NCBI GenBank assembly: GCA_026712885.1
Contig: JAPOPO010000473.1
Span: 1 to 13,506, forward strand
Length of the DNA stretch: 13,506 nucleotides
DNA from: Rhodospirillales bacterium
GTDB lineage: Bacteria > Pseudomonadota > Alphaproteobacteria > UBA828
Direction: 5' to 3'
Shown: positions 1 through 7,685 of the stretch, piece by piece
Numbering within the stretch: position 1 is the first letter of the stretch
How the letters are laid out: each line of letters begins with the position of its first letter
Notes under the pieces: model-generated
Database searches by the model: none
Told to the model about the DNA's origin: nothing
What the model saw: the letters and a program-made list of their open reading frames with translations, nothing else
Made by a program: the position numbers and the translations under genes

Positions 1-485
1 CGCCGCATAGCAACGACGACGTGGTCACGGCGCTGCTGATGGTGGACGAGGTCACCGAGGAGAACGGGCCGCTCCAGGTGGTCGCCGGCACGCACCGCGG
101 GCCCATCCACAGCCACTGGCACGAGGGCGTGTTCACCGGCGCGGTCGCGGACGACGTGGCCGCCACGAGCGTGCCGTCCGCCGAGACCTGCGTGGGCCCG
201 GCGGGCTCCGTCTGCCTGATGCACACGCGCCTGCTGCACGGCTCCGCCCCCAACCGCTCCGAGCGGCCGCGCACGCTGCACATCTCGGTCTACAGTGCGG
301 AGGACGCGCTCGCCATGTCTCCGAACCCGGTCCCGAACCGCTACGAGGGCCGCCTCGTTCGCGGTGAGCGCACCGGGCGCGTGCGCTCGATGGACTACGA
401 GCTCGAATTGCCGCAGCTGCCAACTGGGGCCTCGTTCTTCGACCAGCAGGCCCGCCACGGAGATTCGAGCGCCACAGCCTCGTGA
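1..485 (+). CDS. Phytanoyl-CoA dioxygenase (PhyH) family protein, C-terminal part
   Basis: This is the C-terminal 160 codons of a non-heme Fe(II)/2-oxoglutarate dioxygenase; the frame is open from base 3 and the start lies left of the window. The family hydroxylates small molecules or acyl-CoA-like substrates in the cytoplasm using O2 and 2-oxoglutarate. Visible hallmarks are PHSNDD at the left edge, DEVTEENGPLQVVAGTHRG in the core strand region, and LLHGSAPNRSERPRTLHIS near the end. The last supplies the distal iron-binding His (residue 79 of the fragment) and an Arg (88 or 90) expected to bind 2-oxoglutarate. The first iron ligands (HxD) must lie off the window, so catalytic competence cannot be judged. 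The C-terminus (GASFFDQQA) looks natural for the family. It ends 48 bases before the convergent binding-protein gene. Substrate unknown; ectoine-hydroxylase-like or phytanoyl-type roles cannot be separated here. Confidence 0.88.
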   Translation, partial: PHSNDDVVTALLMVDEVTEENGPLQVVAGTHRGPIHSHWHEGVFTGAVADDVAATSVPSAETCVGPAGSVCLMHTRLLHGSAPNRSERPRTLHISVYSAEDALAMSPNPVPNRYEGRLVRGERTGRVRSMDYELELPQLPTGASFFDQQARHGDSSATAS

Positions 486-533
486 GCGGCGGCGGCACCT
501 CGCTTCCCGGCTAAATCTCCACCGTCCCCATCT

Positions 534-1805
534 TCAATCTTGAGCCACGTGCGAGTCCCACGCGCCCCTGTACACGATGGGCAGCAGTGCCGGGTCCGTG
601 ACACTGGAATCCTCGTGCAGACGAACCACGCTGCGGCCGATACCACAGTCCCCGAACTCGTCGCAGGTCAGCGTGCCGAGGATGCCCTGAAAGTTCGTCG
701 TACCGTCCAACGCGTCGCGGAGCGCCGCGCGGTCGACGGAGAGCGTCTCCCCATCGACGACCGCAACCTGCTCGATCGCCGAGAGCAGCAGCGTCGTCGC
801 GTCATAGCCGTGCGCCCAGTACGAGGACGTTGGCGGCCCTCCGAAGACGACCTCGAACGCGGCGAGCACGTCGGCGGCGCTCTTGCCCGTCGCCTGGTTC
901 GTGTTCCCGCTGTCTCCGGGATCGGGCGCGGTGAAGTAGAGGCCTTCGCTCTCGGGCAGCGCGAGAAGATCTGTCGTCAGCGTGGCGGCGCCGCCGACCA
1001 TGGTCACGCCGTCCATGGCGTCGCTCTTCGCCGCCTGCTGAATGAGCGCAATCGCCTCCCCCTGGAAGAGAGGGATGAACACGCCGTCGGGCGCTGCGGC
1101 GACGAACTTGGCCAGAACGGTGGCCATGTCGGTCTGGCCCTTCTCCACCCGGGCGATGACCGGCACGTCGCCGCCATGCGCACGAACCTCGACCGCAAAG
1201 GCATTCGCGATGGCGCTGGTGTAGGCGTCGCCATCGTGGATCGTCCCCATCGTGCGCAATCCGAGTTCGTCGTAGCTGAAGTGCGCGACGACGCTCGCCT
1301 CGATCAGGTCGTTGTCCGTCACGCGGTAGTAGCCCTCGTAGTAGTCGGGACCGACATTGCCGGCGAGGTCGGAGGTGAGCCGGGGCGAGGTGTTGGCCGG
1401 CGAGATCATCGAGAGCCCGGCCGCGCTGAGGATCGGCGATGCCTCCACCGCCGCACCGGAGCACAGCGTCCCGATGACGCCCACTACCCGCGCATCGGCA
1501 GCGACGATCTCGGCCGCCGCACGCCCGCCCTCGCCCGAGCACTTCTCGTCGAGGATTTCGATGGAGACCGGGTGCCCGTGAATGGGCCCGAAATCCTCGA
1601 TCGCCAAGCCGATGGCGGTTCCGATGAGAGGCGACACGGAGGTCACCACCGATTCGGAAAGCAGCGCTCGGATTTCGATTGGCTCGCCGCGTTCGATCTC
1701 AACCTCACCGATTGGCCCCGCTGCGAAACCGCTGCTGCAGGCGAGGATCGCCGACACCGCGGCAGCAAGCACTGATGTTCGTCCGATGGGCGGCACGTTA
1801 CGCAT
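534..1805 (-). CDS. ABC transporter substrate-binding protein, branched-chain amino acid (LivJ/Peripla_BP_6) type
   Basis: This 423-residue periplasmic binding protein captures a small amino acid-like or other polar ligand for an ABC importer. I chose the ATG at 1805 because it is followed by a signal peptide (basic start, then a hydrophobic stretch about residues 10-29) and preceded by GGAAGGAA six bases upstream; the frame stays open to 2009 but that extension is hydrophilic and not signal-like. Family features are the paired Cys segments DEKCSGEGG and IGTLCSGAA, ISPANTSPRLT in the ligand region, and CDEFGDC near the C-terminus, which is common in this family. The leader contains ILACSSG, an imperfect lipobox; cleavage after GFAA by the ordinary signal peptidase is equally possible. 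No Liv-type permease or ATPase genes are next to it, so it is an orphan here and may use a transporter encoded elsewhere. It is divergent from the methyltransferase gene. The family is secure; the ligand is unknown. Confidence 0.93.
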   Translation of the reverse strand: MRNVPPIGRTSVLAAAVSAILACSSGFAAGPIGEVEIERGEPIEIRALLSESVVTSVSPLIGTAIGLAIEDFGPIHGHPVSIEILDEKCSGEGGRAAAEIVAADARVVGVIGTLCSGAAVEASPILSAAGLSMISPANTSPRLTSDLAGNVGPDYYEGYYRVTDNDLIEASVVAHFSYDELGLRTMGTIHDGDAYTSAIANAFAVEVRAHGGDVPVIARVEKGQTDMATVLAKFVAAAPDGVFIPLFQGEAIALIQQAAKSDAMDGVTMVGGAATLTTDLLALPESEGLYFTAPDPGDSGNTNQATGKSAADVLAAFEVVFGGPPTSSYWAHGYDATTLLLSAIEQVAVVDGETLSVDRAALRDALDGTTNFQGILGTLTCDEFGDCGIGRSVVRLHEDSSVTDPALLPIVYRGAWDSHVAQD

Positions 1806-1811
1806 GGCCAG

Positions 1812-1819
1812 TTCCTTCC
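1812..1819 (-). promoter_or_regulatory. Shine-Dalgarno site fixing the binding-protein start
   Basis: Read on the minus strand this is GGAAGGAA, six bases before the ATG at 1805. It selects that codon over in-frame starts further upstream (to 2009), and the resulting protein begins directly with a signal peptide. Confidence 0.7.
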
Positions 1820-1972
1820 CTGCTTGTCCGTCAAGGTCGTTCAGTGACAAGGTCGCGTCAGTTCTCTGGAACGGGTCTCGCGGCACTATAACCAAATGCG
1901 AGATCGTGGCATGGAGTCGATCGTACCCGTCGCCGCCCAGCCGCGCGCGGACGTGTCGGCAGCAGGTCTTTC

Positions 1973-1980
1973 GGAAGGAG
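1973..1980 (+). promoter_or_regulatory. Shine-Dalgarno site fixing the methyltransferase start
   Basis: GGAAGGAG lies six bases before the GTG at 1987. It rules out the much longer reading that starts at 1582 inside the opposite-strand binding-protein gene. Confidence 0.75.
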
Positions 1981-1986
1981 TCGTCA

Positions 1987-2823
1987 GTGAGCGACACGCG
2001 CACCATCACCGATCATTACTCCAGCGGCGATCTGCTGGCGCGGCTCGAAGCGAGGTTGCGGGAGGACGGGTTCGATTTGTCGCAGGCGACCGCTGAAACT
2101 CTCGCACCTTACGACCACTTCCACGGCCGCGGCCTCGAAGCGACCGAGGACATGGCCGCGCTGCTCCAGGTCGCCGAGACCGACCACATTCTCGATGTCG
2201 GCAGCGGCCTCGGCGGGCCCGCGCGCTACCTGGCCCAGCGCTTCGGTTGCCGTGTCAGCGGGATCGATCTCACGGCCGAGTTCTGCGACGTCGCGCGCCA
2301 TCTGACGGCGCTACTTGGATTCGAGGAGCGAGTATCCGTCCGGCAGGGCGACGCGCTGGCGATGCCGTATGGCGATGCGACATTCGATGGTGCGTACTCG
2401 ATGAACGTCTCGATGAACATCGCCGACAAGCGTGCGCTCTATCGGGAAATCCGCCGCGTGCTCAGGCCCGGCGCCTGGCTGGTGCTGTCGGAGGCTGCGC
2501 AGGGGCCGGGCGGCGCGCCGGACTACCCGACGCCGTGGGCGCGCACCGCCGCGTCGAGTTTTCTCGCGACCGAGGCCGAGACCCGCGCGAGCCTGGAAGC
2601 GTGCGGGTTCACCATCGAGAGCCTGCGCGATACGACCGAGGCCGCGCTCGCCTATGGCGCCCGCTCGCGCGCGCTGGTGGAGGCCGGCGGCAAGCCGCTG
2701 CACCGTGCCGTTTCGCTGATCCACGGCGCGCTCGCCGAGCAGGCGGCGGCGAACTCGGCACGCGCGCTGAAGGAGCACCGCGCGGTACCGATCGAGCTCT
2801 TCTGTAGAGCGGAGCCAAGTTGA
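1987..2823 (+). CDS. Class I SAM-dependent methyltransferase
   Basis: A 278-residue cytoplasmic methyltransferase of the Methyltransf_11 type. SAM-binding motif I is ILDVGSGLGGPARYLA (residues 68-83), the acidic residue after strand 2 is D94 (SGIDLT), the adenine-side motif is GDALAMPY (121-128), and the post-motif segment is YSMNVSMNIADK followed by LYREIRRVLRPGAWLVLSE. The lead-in APYDHFHGRGLEAT resembles methyltransferases related to the tocopherol, UbiE and sarcosine/dimethylglycine groups, but the acceptor cannot be named. GTG at 1987 is chosen for its Shine-Dalgarno site and because translation before it overlaps the divergent gene. The next gene follows after 68 bases on the same strand, so the two may be co-transcribed. 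Fold and SAM use are near certain; the substrate is unknown. Confidence 0.92.
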   Translation: MSDTRTITDHYSSGDLLARLEARLREDGFDLSQATAETLAPYDHFHGRGLEATEDMAALLQVAETDHILDVGSGLGGPARYLAQRFGCRVSGIDLTAEFCDVARHLTALLGFEERVSVRQGDALAMPYGDATFDGAYSMNVSMNIADKRALYREIRRVLRPGAWLVLSEAAQGPGGAPDYPTPWARTAASSFLATEAETRASLEACGFTIESLRDTTEAALAYGARSRALVEAGGKPLHRAVSLIHGALAEQAAANSARALKEHRAVPIELFCRAEPS

Positions 2824-2891
2824 AGAACAGGGCTTGCTTGCTGGGCCTGCCTCGCGGGATGCCGTCTAGCAGCTCGGCCGGGCGGTGAAGG

Positions 2892-4016
2892 ATGGTGGAA
2901 GCGCAGAAAATCCGGTCGGTCGCGGTGATGGGGGCGGGGCATGGCGGGTACGCCGCCGCCGCCGATCTGACGCGGCGAGAGTTCGAGGTCCGGCTGCACG
3001 CGCGCCGCGAGGATAGCCTGGAGCCAATTCGGGCCAACGGCGGTATCGACGTCCGCGGAATCTTCGAAGGCTGTGAGATGCCGGCGCTGCTGACCACCGA
3101 CGTCGCTGAGGCGGTCGCTGGGGCCGATCTCGTCATGCTGGTCGTCCCCTCCGTCGCCCATGCCTGGTACGCCGAGCGGCTCGCCGGAGTGCTGGCCGAG
3201 GGCACGCCCGTCTTCCTCAATCCCGGCCATACCGGCGGGGGCCTCCACTTTCGTGCCGAGATGCGCCGCGCCGGGCACACCGCCCAGCTCGAAATCTGCG
3301 AGACGGTGACGCTCAGCTTCATCTGCCGGATCGAGGCGCCAGCGAGGGTCGGCGTCTACAGCTACACCAAGTCACTCATGTTTGCGGCTCTGCCCGGCAC
3401 CTCCGCAGGGACGCTGCACGCGGCGATCTCGCCGCTGTTCCCGGAGATACGGCCCGCTTCCAGCGTGCTCGAAACCGGGCTTGCCAACATCAACGCAGTC
3501 TTCCATCCGCCGGGCATGCTGCTGAACGCCGGCTGGATCGAGGCCACAGGCGGCGACTTCCTCTTTTATCGGGAAGGCGTGACCGACGCGGTCGGCCGGG
3601 CAGCCGCCGCAATCGACGCGGAACGGCTCGCCGTTGCCCGCGCGCTCGACGTGCCGGCAAGACCCTTCCTGCAGATGTTCCACGAGGCCGGGCTGACGAC
3701 GCGCGCGGCGACGGAAAGCGGCTCGATCTCGCGCGCCTGCCGGGAGAGCGCACCCAACGCGACGCTTAAGAGCCCGCCTTCGCTCGACCACCGCTATGTG
3801 CACGAGGATGTCGGTTACGGACTGGTGCCTATCGCCGCGTTGGGCCGGCTGGCGGGGATCGAGACGCCGACCATCGACAGTCACATCGCATTGTTCTCGG
3901 CTGCGACGGGCATCGACTACGCGACACGAGGGCTCACTCTCGCGCGTATGGGAATCGCCGGCCTCGAGCTCGTGGCGCTGAAGCGCCTGGTGCAGGAAGG
4001 GGAGACGGCGACGTGA
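2892..4016 (+). CDS. NAD/NADP octopine/nopaline (opine) dehydrogenase family protein
   Basis: A 374-residue two-domain dehydrogenase. The N-terminal Rossmann domain opens with SVAVMGAGHGGYAAA (glycine motif G14-G19), which binds NAD(P)H. The C-terminal domain carries NINAVFHPPGMLLNAG (about 201-214), where H205 matches the catalytic histidine in the N-x3-HP motif of octopine dehydrogenase, then FYREGVTDAV and SLDHRYVHEDVGYGLVP (about 297-313), typical of Octopine_DH domains. The family reductively condenses an amino acid with a 2-oxo acid, or runs the reverse reaction. Many bacterial members are uncharacterised and distantly related to ketopantoate reductase. The start is ATG 2892 with GAAGG almost touching it; GTG 2895 gives nearly the same protein. 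Its stop overlaps the next start by four bases (GTGA), so translation is probably coupled to the LLM flavoenzyme. The family is firm; opine chemistry is not proven. Confidence 0.9.
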   Translation: MVEAQKIRSVAVMGAGHGGYAAAADLTRREFEVRLHARREDSLEPIRANGGIDVRGIFEGCEMPALLTTDVAEAVAGADLVMLVVPSVAHAWYAERLAGVLAEGTPVFLNPGHTGGGLHFRAEMRRAGHTAQLEICETVTLSFICRIEAPARVGVYSYTKSLMFAALPGTSAGTLHAAISPLFPEIRPASSVLETGLANINAVFHPPGMLLNAGWIEATGGDFLFYREGVTDAVGRAAAAIDAERLAVARALDVPARPFLQMFHEAGLTTRAATESGSISRACRESAPNATLKSPPSLDHRYVHEDVGYGLVPIAALGRLAGIETPTIDSHIALFSAATGIDYATRGLTLARMGIAGLELVALKRLVQEGETAT

Positions 4017-5038
4017 GCACATTCGGGGTGAGTTTCGACGGCTTCGCCCCGTTCGCGGACACGCTTGGGCTCGCTCGACGGGCCGAGGAGGCCGGCGCCC
4101 GCAGCTTGTGGATGGCGGAGCACCTGGGCTACCGCCAGTCGCTGGTCTCGTGCACCGCGTTCGCTCTCGAGACCGCGCACGCGACGGTCGTGCCGACCGC
4201 CATCAGCCCCTATCTCTGGTCGCCGGTCACGGTGGCCATGGCCTTGGCGACAATCGCTGAAGCCGCGCCTGGGCGCGCCGCGCTGGCCCTCGGTTCGGGC
4301 AACCCGATGTTCCTGGCCGAAGCAGGGGCCAAGCTCGAACGGCCGCTCGTCGCAATGCGCGAGTTCATCGCCTGTCTGCGTCAACTCTGGTCTGGCGAGG
4401 CGGGCGCCTACGAGGGCGAGATGTTCCGCCTCGACGGCATGCGGATGGCGTTTTGTCCGTCCCAGCCGATCCCGCTTTATCTCGCCGCAATGGGCCCCCG
4501 GATGTTGCGGCTCGCGGGCGAGCTCGCAGACGGCGTGGTGTTGTCTGCCGGCCTCACGGCCGAGTATGCGGCCGAGTCCCTGGCCATGGCCGAAGCGGGT
4601 GCCAGGGCCGCCGGGCGCGATCCAGCAGCACTGCGGCGCGCGGCCTATCTCTACGTTGCCGTCGATGCGAACCGGGCGGCGGCGTTGGAACGGCTACGCC
4701 CCAAGGTCGCTTTTATGATGCGGAACGACTTCGTCGCGCCCAGCGTTGCGGGCTCCGGCATCGCAATTGACCGCGACGCGGTCAAGCGGGCGATCGCGCG
4801 GCGCAACATAAAGGTGGCGGCGGAGCTCATTCCTGACGAGGCGGTGGCGAGGTTCGCCGTCTGCGGTACGCCGGAAGACTGCGAACAGCGCATCGCGGAA
4901 TACCGGACGGTCGGGATCGACGAAGTCGTGCTGCTGATCGCCGGCGACGCTCGACCTGATTCGGGCGCTCAGCCCATAACGCCTTGTCCGTTGTTAACGG
5001 CGGCCCGTCGCCCGCGTCAACTCGGGTCTACGCGGTAG
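4013..5038 (+). CDS. LLM-class (luciferase-like) flavin-dependent oxidoreductase, 3' end apparently frameshifted
   Basis: A 341-codon (alpha/beta)8-barrel oxidoreductase of the bacterial luciferase / methylene-H4MPT reductase superfamily, which uses reduced FMN or F420. Hallmarks are SLWMAEHLGYRQ (31-42), GRAALALGSGNP (87-98), YEGEMFRLDG (133-142) and PLYLAAMGPRMLRLAGELAD (154-173). The GTG start overlaps the preceding stop and has GGGGAG eight bases upstream. The family-like sequence runs to LLIAGD (D312). The last 29 residues, rich in Pro, Arg and Thr, look unlike a barrel C-terminus and run 22 bases into the convergent racemase gene. Reading one frame on from about 4944 gives LDLIRALSP and then TAA at 4977-4979, a normal final helix for this family. 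I infer a small indel near 4946-4950, either a real mutation or a sequencing error. The enzyme core is intact, so it may still work. Confidence 0.88.
   Translation: MSTFGVSFDGFAPFADTLGLARRAEEAGARSLWMAEHLGYRQSLVSCTAFALETAHATVVPTAISPYLWSPVTVAMALATIAEAAPGRAALALGSGNPMFLAEAGAKLERPLVAMREFIACLRQLWSGEAGAYEGEMFRLDGMRMAFCPSQPIPLYLAAMGPRMLRLAGELADGVVLSAGLTAEYAAESLAMAEAGARAAGRDPAALRRAAYLYVAVDANRAAALERLRPKVAFMMRNDFVAPSVAGSGIAIDRDAVKRAIARRNIKVAAELIPDEAVARFAVCGTPEDCEQRIAEYRTVGIDEVVLLIAGDARPDSGAQPITPCPLLTAARRPRQLGSTR
4977..4979 (+). other. Probable ancestral stop codon of the LLM gene (+1 frame)
   Basis: A TAA in the frame one base on from the annotated LLM frame closes a short tail reading LDLIRALSP. It would leave 37 bases to the convergent racemase stop, removing the odd overlap. 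This depends on the frameshift being real or a sequence error. Confidence 0.5.
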
Positions 5039-6183
5039 CGCTCGATCTTGGCCTCGTCGATTTCGACCCCCATGCCCGGACCCATCGGGACCGGCACCGC
5101 GCCCCCGACATGGGCCAGCGGGGAGGCGATAAGGTCGTCTGTATAGTAGCCCCCGCCGATCCGCCCGGCCCGATGCTCGGCCGGCATCGAGACCGGTACC
5201 ACGCAGCTCAGCACGACAGGTTCGGCAGCGGCGGCTAGTTGGAGGTTGGCGAGATTGCCGACGCCGGTCTCGACCGAGCCGTTGACGTTGGAGATCAGCC
5301 CCGCCGCGCGCGCCACTGCGGCGACCTGCATCGCGCGAAACAGCCCGCCCGGCTTCGTGGTGTATATCGAGACGATGTCTGCCGCGCGGCGCTCGGCGAT
5401 CTCGATCACGTCGCGGGCGTTCCACGCGCTCTCGTCGGCCATCAGCGGCACGCCGATGCCGCGCCTGACCTCGGCGAGCCCGTCGATCCCCTCGACGGGC
5501 TGCTCGGCGTAGATCAGGTCGGCCGCCTCCATCCGGCGGATGATCTTCACGGCCTCGTAAGGCGTGCGGTAGCCGCAATTGGCGTCGACGCAGAGCGCCG
5601 TCGCAGGTCCCAGCGCCTCGCGGATCCGGCGCACGATCTCGACGTCCCGTTCGGGATCGACGCCGACCTTGATCTTGATCGTCCTGATGCCTTCGGCGGC
5701 GACGACTTTGCATTCGTCGACCGCCTCGTCGATGGGCAGCAGCCCAATCGAATGGGTGATCGGCACCGCGTCGCGCAGCATGCCGCCGAGGAGTCGATGC
5801 ACCGGAACGCCCAGCGTGCGACCGGCGAGGTCGTAAGCAGCCATCTCGACCGCGCCCTTGGCGTAAGGGTAGCCCTTGATCGCGGCATCCATCGCGCGGT
5901 GGAGCAGCGCCGGCTGGGCCGGGTCGAGGCCGGCGACCGCAGGCGCCAGATAGGCCTCGACCACGAACCGCGTCGTGCCCGGCGATTCGCCGAAGTAGCG
6001 GCCGTAGTCGCCGCCCCAGTCCTTCAGCGCCGGCGCCTCGCCCCAGCCGACCAGCCCGTTCTCGCCTTCCATACGGACCAGGATGTAGCCACCGATGGGT
6101 TCGGTAAGCCCGGTCCACTTGTGCTCGCGGCGTGTTGGTAGCGAGACCTGCACCAGCTCGATGCCGGCGATTCTTGTTGTCAT
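5017..6183 (-). CDS. Mandelate racemase / muconate lactonizing enzyme family protein (enolase superfamily)
   Basis: A 388-residue enzyme of the enolase superfamily, which removes the proton next to a carboxylate using Mg2+. The N-terminal capping domain covers about residues 1-130 (GYILVRMEGENGLVGWGEA at 32-50), and the barrel follows. Catalytic lysines are in IKIKVG (K170, K172), metal ligands are D200 (VDANCGY), E227 (YAEQP) and D250 (MADES), and the opposite lysine is K277 (YTTKPGG). This K-x-K plus lysine layout matches the muconate-lactonizing-enzyme subgroup rather than mandelate racemase itself, which uses His on the second side. The reaction could be cycloisomerisation, racemisation (dipeptide, N-acyl amino acid or proline betaine types) or dehydration. 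The ATG at 6183 has GGGAGG seven bases upstream. It is convergent with the LLM gene and divergent from the importer. The key residues are intact, so it should be active; the substrate is unknown. Confidence 0.93.
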   Translation of the reverse strand: MTTRIAGIELVQVSLPTRREHKWTGLTEPIGGYILVRMEGENGLVGWGEAPALKDWGGDYGRYFGESPGTTRFVVEAYLAPAVAGLDPAQPALLHRAMDAAIKGYPYAKGAVEMAAYDLAGRTLGVPVHRLLGGMLRDAVPITHSIGLLPIDEAVDECKVVAAEGIRTIKIKVGVDPERDVEIVRRIREALGPATALCVDANCGYRTPYEAVKIIRRMEAADLIYAEQPVEGIDGLAEVRRGIGVPLMADESAWNARDVIEIAERRAADIVSIYTTKPGGLFRAMQVAAVARAAGLISNVNGSVETGVGNLANLQLAAAAEPVVLSCVVPVSMPAEHRAGRIGGGYYTDDLIASPLAHVGGAVPVPMGPGMGVEIDEAKIERYRVDPS

Positions 6184-6459
6184 TGAGGATCCTCCCGCCG
6201 GCTGCCCTATCGCGAAACCGGGGACTGCGCAAGGCGACCGAGCTCGTTACTACCGAGGACGTCTTCCGCCACCACGGCGCCGCGCAAAGGAGCGTGTTGC
6301 GTTCCGCGCGCGAGGCCGCCTACCATGGGCCTAACGCGCCCGCCGGTATCCCTCGCGGCGGTTTGGGTGTGCGAGGTTGAACCCGGTGCCAAGTGCCCGG
6401 CGTGGCGGCCCGATCCGGCGGGGCAATTGCGGGTCCGTCCGACGAGGGAGGCAGCAAGA
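6184..6459. promoter_or_regulatory. Divergent intergenic region, racemase-family gene / ABC importer
   Basis: A 276-base non-coding stretch between divergent starts, expected to hold the promoters for both. I saw no clear sigma-70 pair; TTGCGT near 6294 with TACCAT at 6321-6326 is a poor match. The small inverted repeat CCGCCG/CGGCGG (6340-6345 and 6356-6361) is not remarkable at this GC content. The long 5' region of the importer could carry regulatory structure, but none is evident by eye. Confidence 0.4.
6444..6451 (+). promoter_or_regulatory. Shine-Dalgarno site fixing the importer binding-protein start
   Basis: GAGGGAGG lies eight bases before the ATG at 6460. The site, together with the Tat leader that begins right after it, excludes the in-frame ATG at 6325, which would add 45 residues ahead of the signal peptide. 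Confidence 0.75.
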
Positions 6460-7671
6460 ATGACCCAACGTGAAGAAGATCCGAGATTCGGCGCGCCGAC
6501 GCGCCGCGAAGTGCTCAAGACCGGCGCTGCGGCAGGAGTCTCCGTGGCAGTTGCAGGCGGCTTGTCGGTCGGTATGACGCAAGTGGCTCACGCCGCGAGC
6601 GATACAATTCGCGGCTACGGCACGACGACCGTGCAGCTCAAGGACTGGTCGCTCTTCAACGAGAGCACCGGGCTGACCATGGAGTTCACGCCGACAGACG
6701 CCAACATGGGCAACTTCATGCGTGATGTCACGGTCAACGAGGTGGGCGACACGCACGATCTCTTCTTCACCGACGGCGGCACCCAGTACAAGCTCGGGCC
6801 GGAGGGGTTTTACTTGGTGATAGACGAGAATCACCCCGAGCTCGCGCTGTGGGAGCGCACCTCCGACAACTACAAGCGCGGCTACATCACGCAGACGCCG
6901 GATGGCACCCAGTACGGCGTACCCATGGTCAACAACGCGGACAGCTTCGGCTACTGGCCGGAAGCGATCGGCGTCAATCCCAACGGCCTGGAAGAGGTCT
7001 CCTGGCAGAAACTGTTCGAAAACGAGGAGGCCAAGAACCGCGCCTCGATCGACCGGAACTGGCTGCTCACCATGCCGGAGGTCGCCTTCTACATGCAGGT
7101 TTACGGCAAGGCGGAGATCGTGGACAACGCGAACCTCACGCCGGAAGAGGCCAAAGCCGTCGGCGACTGGGCGATCGAGCGCAAGCAAGCCGGGCAGTTC
7201 CGCACCTTCCACACGGGCTTTGAGGAGCAGGTCCAGCTTCTCGGCAATAAGGAAGTCGACATCATCAACTGCTGGGAGCCGGCGACCAAGAACGTGAACG
7301 CTGAGGCCGGGGCGGACGTGGTGCGCTACGCCTACACCGTCGAGGGCTACTTCAAGTGGGGCATCGGCGCCTACATCCCGACCCAGGCTGCGGAGCGCGA
7401 CAATCTCAACAACATCTACAAGGCATTGAACTACTTCCTCGACGGCGAGTATCGCGCGTACCAGGCAATCGAGCGGGGCTACGGCGGCCCCAATCTCGAT
7501 CTCGGTGTCAAGTACGCCGAGGAGGTCGGCTGGCCTGCCGATCAAGTGGCGGCGGTGGATGCGGTCCAGAAGAAGGTGGACACGAAGTACGAGAAGCCGT
7601 TCTGGGAGAACCTCAATCCCGACCATCAGGAGGCGATGGAGGAGGAGTGGCAGCGCTTCCTCAACGCCTGA
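6460..7671 (+). CDS. Tat-exported extracellular solute-binding protein, spermidine/putrescine (PotD-like) ABC family
   Basis: A 403-residue periplasmic binding protein for the importer encoded just downstream. The leader has a twin-arginine motif, TRREVLK (R15-R16), a hydrophobic stretch of Ala, Gly and Val (about 21-40), and an AHA cleavage site (about residue 45), so it is probably exported folded by the Tat system. The mature part has the layout of family-1/PotD-like proteins: DLFFTDGG early, YGVPMVNNADSFGYWPEA in the first hinge region, DIINCWEPATKNV, then YFLDGEYRAYQAIERGYGG and a C-terminal helix. This family binds polyamines but also opines such as mannopine, amines and other small charged ligands, so the substrate is open. 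A 57-base gap with a strong hairpin separates it from the permease gene. The family is clear; 'polyamine' should be read as a family label only. Confidence 0.9.
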   Translation: MTQREEDPRFGAPTRREVLKTGAAAGVSVAVAGGLSVGMTQVAHAASDTIRGYGTTTVQLKDWSLFNESTGLTMEFTPTDANMGNFMRDVTVNEVGDTHDLFFTDGGTQYKLGPEGFYLVIDENHPELALWERTSDNYKRGYITQTPDGTQYGVPMVNNADSFGYWPEAIGVNPNGLEEVSWQKLFENEEAKNRASIDRNWLLTMPEVAFYMQVYGKAEIVDNANLTPEEAKAVGDWAIERKQAGQFRTFHTGFEEQVQLLGNKEVDIINCWEPATKNVNAEAGADVVRYAYTVEGYFKWGIGAYIPTQAAERDNLNNIYKALNYFLDGEYRAYQAIERGYGGPNLDLGVKYAEEVGWPADQVAAVDAVQKKVDTKYEKPFWENLNPDHQEAMEEEWQRFLNA

Positions 7672-7685
7672 GAAATTGACCGTTA

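Larger units (their letters stand above)
1806..1986. promoter_or_regulatory. Divergent intergenic region, binding protein / methyltransferase
   Basis: These 181 bases separate two divergently transcribed genes and must carry at least one promoter in each direction. The most AT-rich spot is ACTATAAC at 1885-1892, which could act as a -10 element on either strand (TATAAC forward, TATAGT reverse). I could not find a convincing -35 partner at 16-18 bases in either direction, so no promoter is assigned precisely. No clear operator palindrome was seen. Confidence 0.4.

Noticed and set aside
540..1775. Long open frame (411 codons) on the plus strand opposite the Liv-type binding protein
   Set aside because: It is antisense to a gene with clear family motifs and a signal peptide. 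Its translation is rich in Arg, Asp and Val with no recognisable domain, as expected from a shadow frame in GC-rich DNA.
1582..1986. N-terminal extension of the methyltransferase
   Set aside because: It overlaps the divergent binding-protein gene and its leader, has low-complexity composition, and is excluded by the good Shine-Dalgarno site before GTG 1987.
4988..5000. Small hairpin CCGTT-GTT-AACGG between the LLM and racemase-family genes
   Set aside because: Only five base pairs with a three-base loop and no U-run on either strand; too weak to call a bidirectional terminator.
4994..6232. 412-codon minus-strand frame overlapping the racemase-family gene
   Set aside because: It is an Arg/Gly-rich shadow frame. 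The frame at 5017-6183 contains every catalytic residue of the enolase superfamily.
6331..7626. 431-codon open frame on the minus strand opposite the Tat-exported binding protein
   Set aside because: The plus-strand protein has a Tat leader, a cleavage site and family-like sequence throughout, while the antisense product has no recognisable motif.
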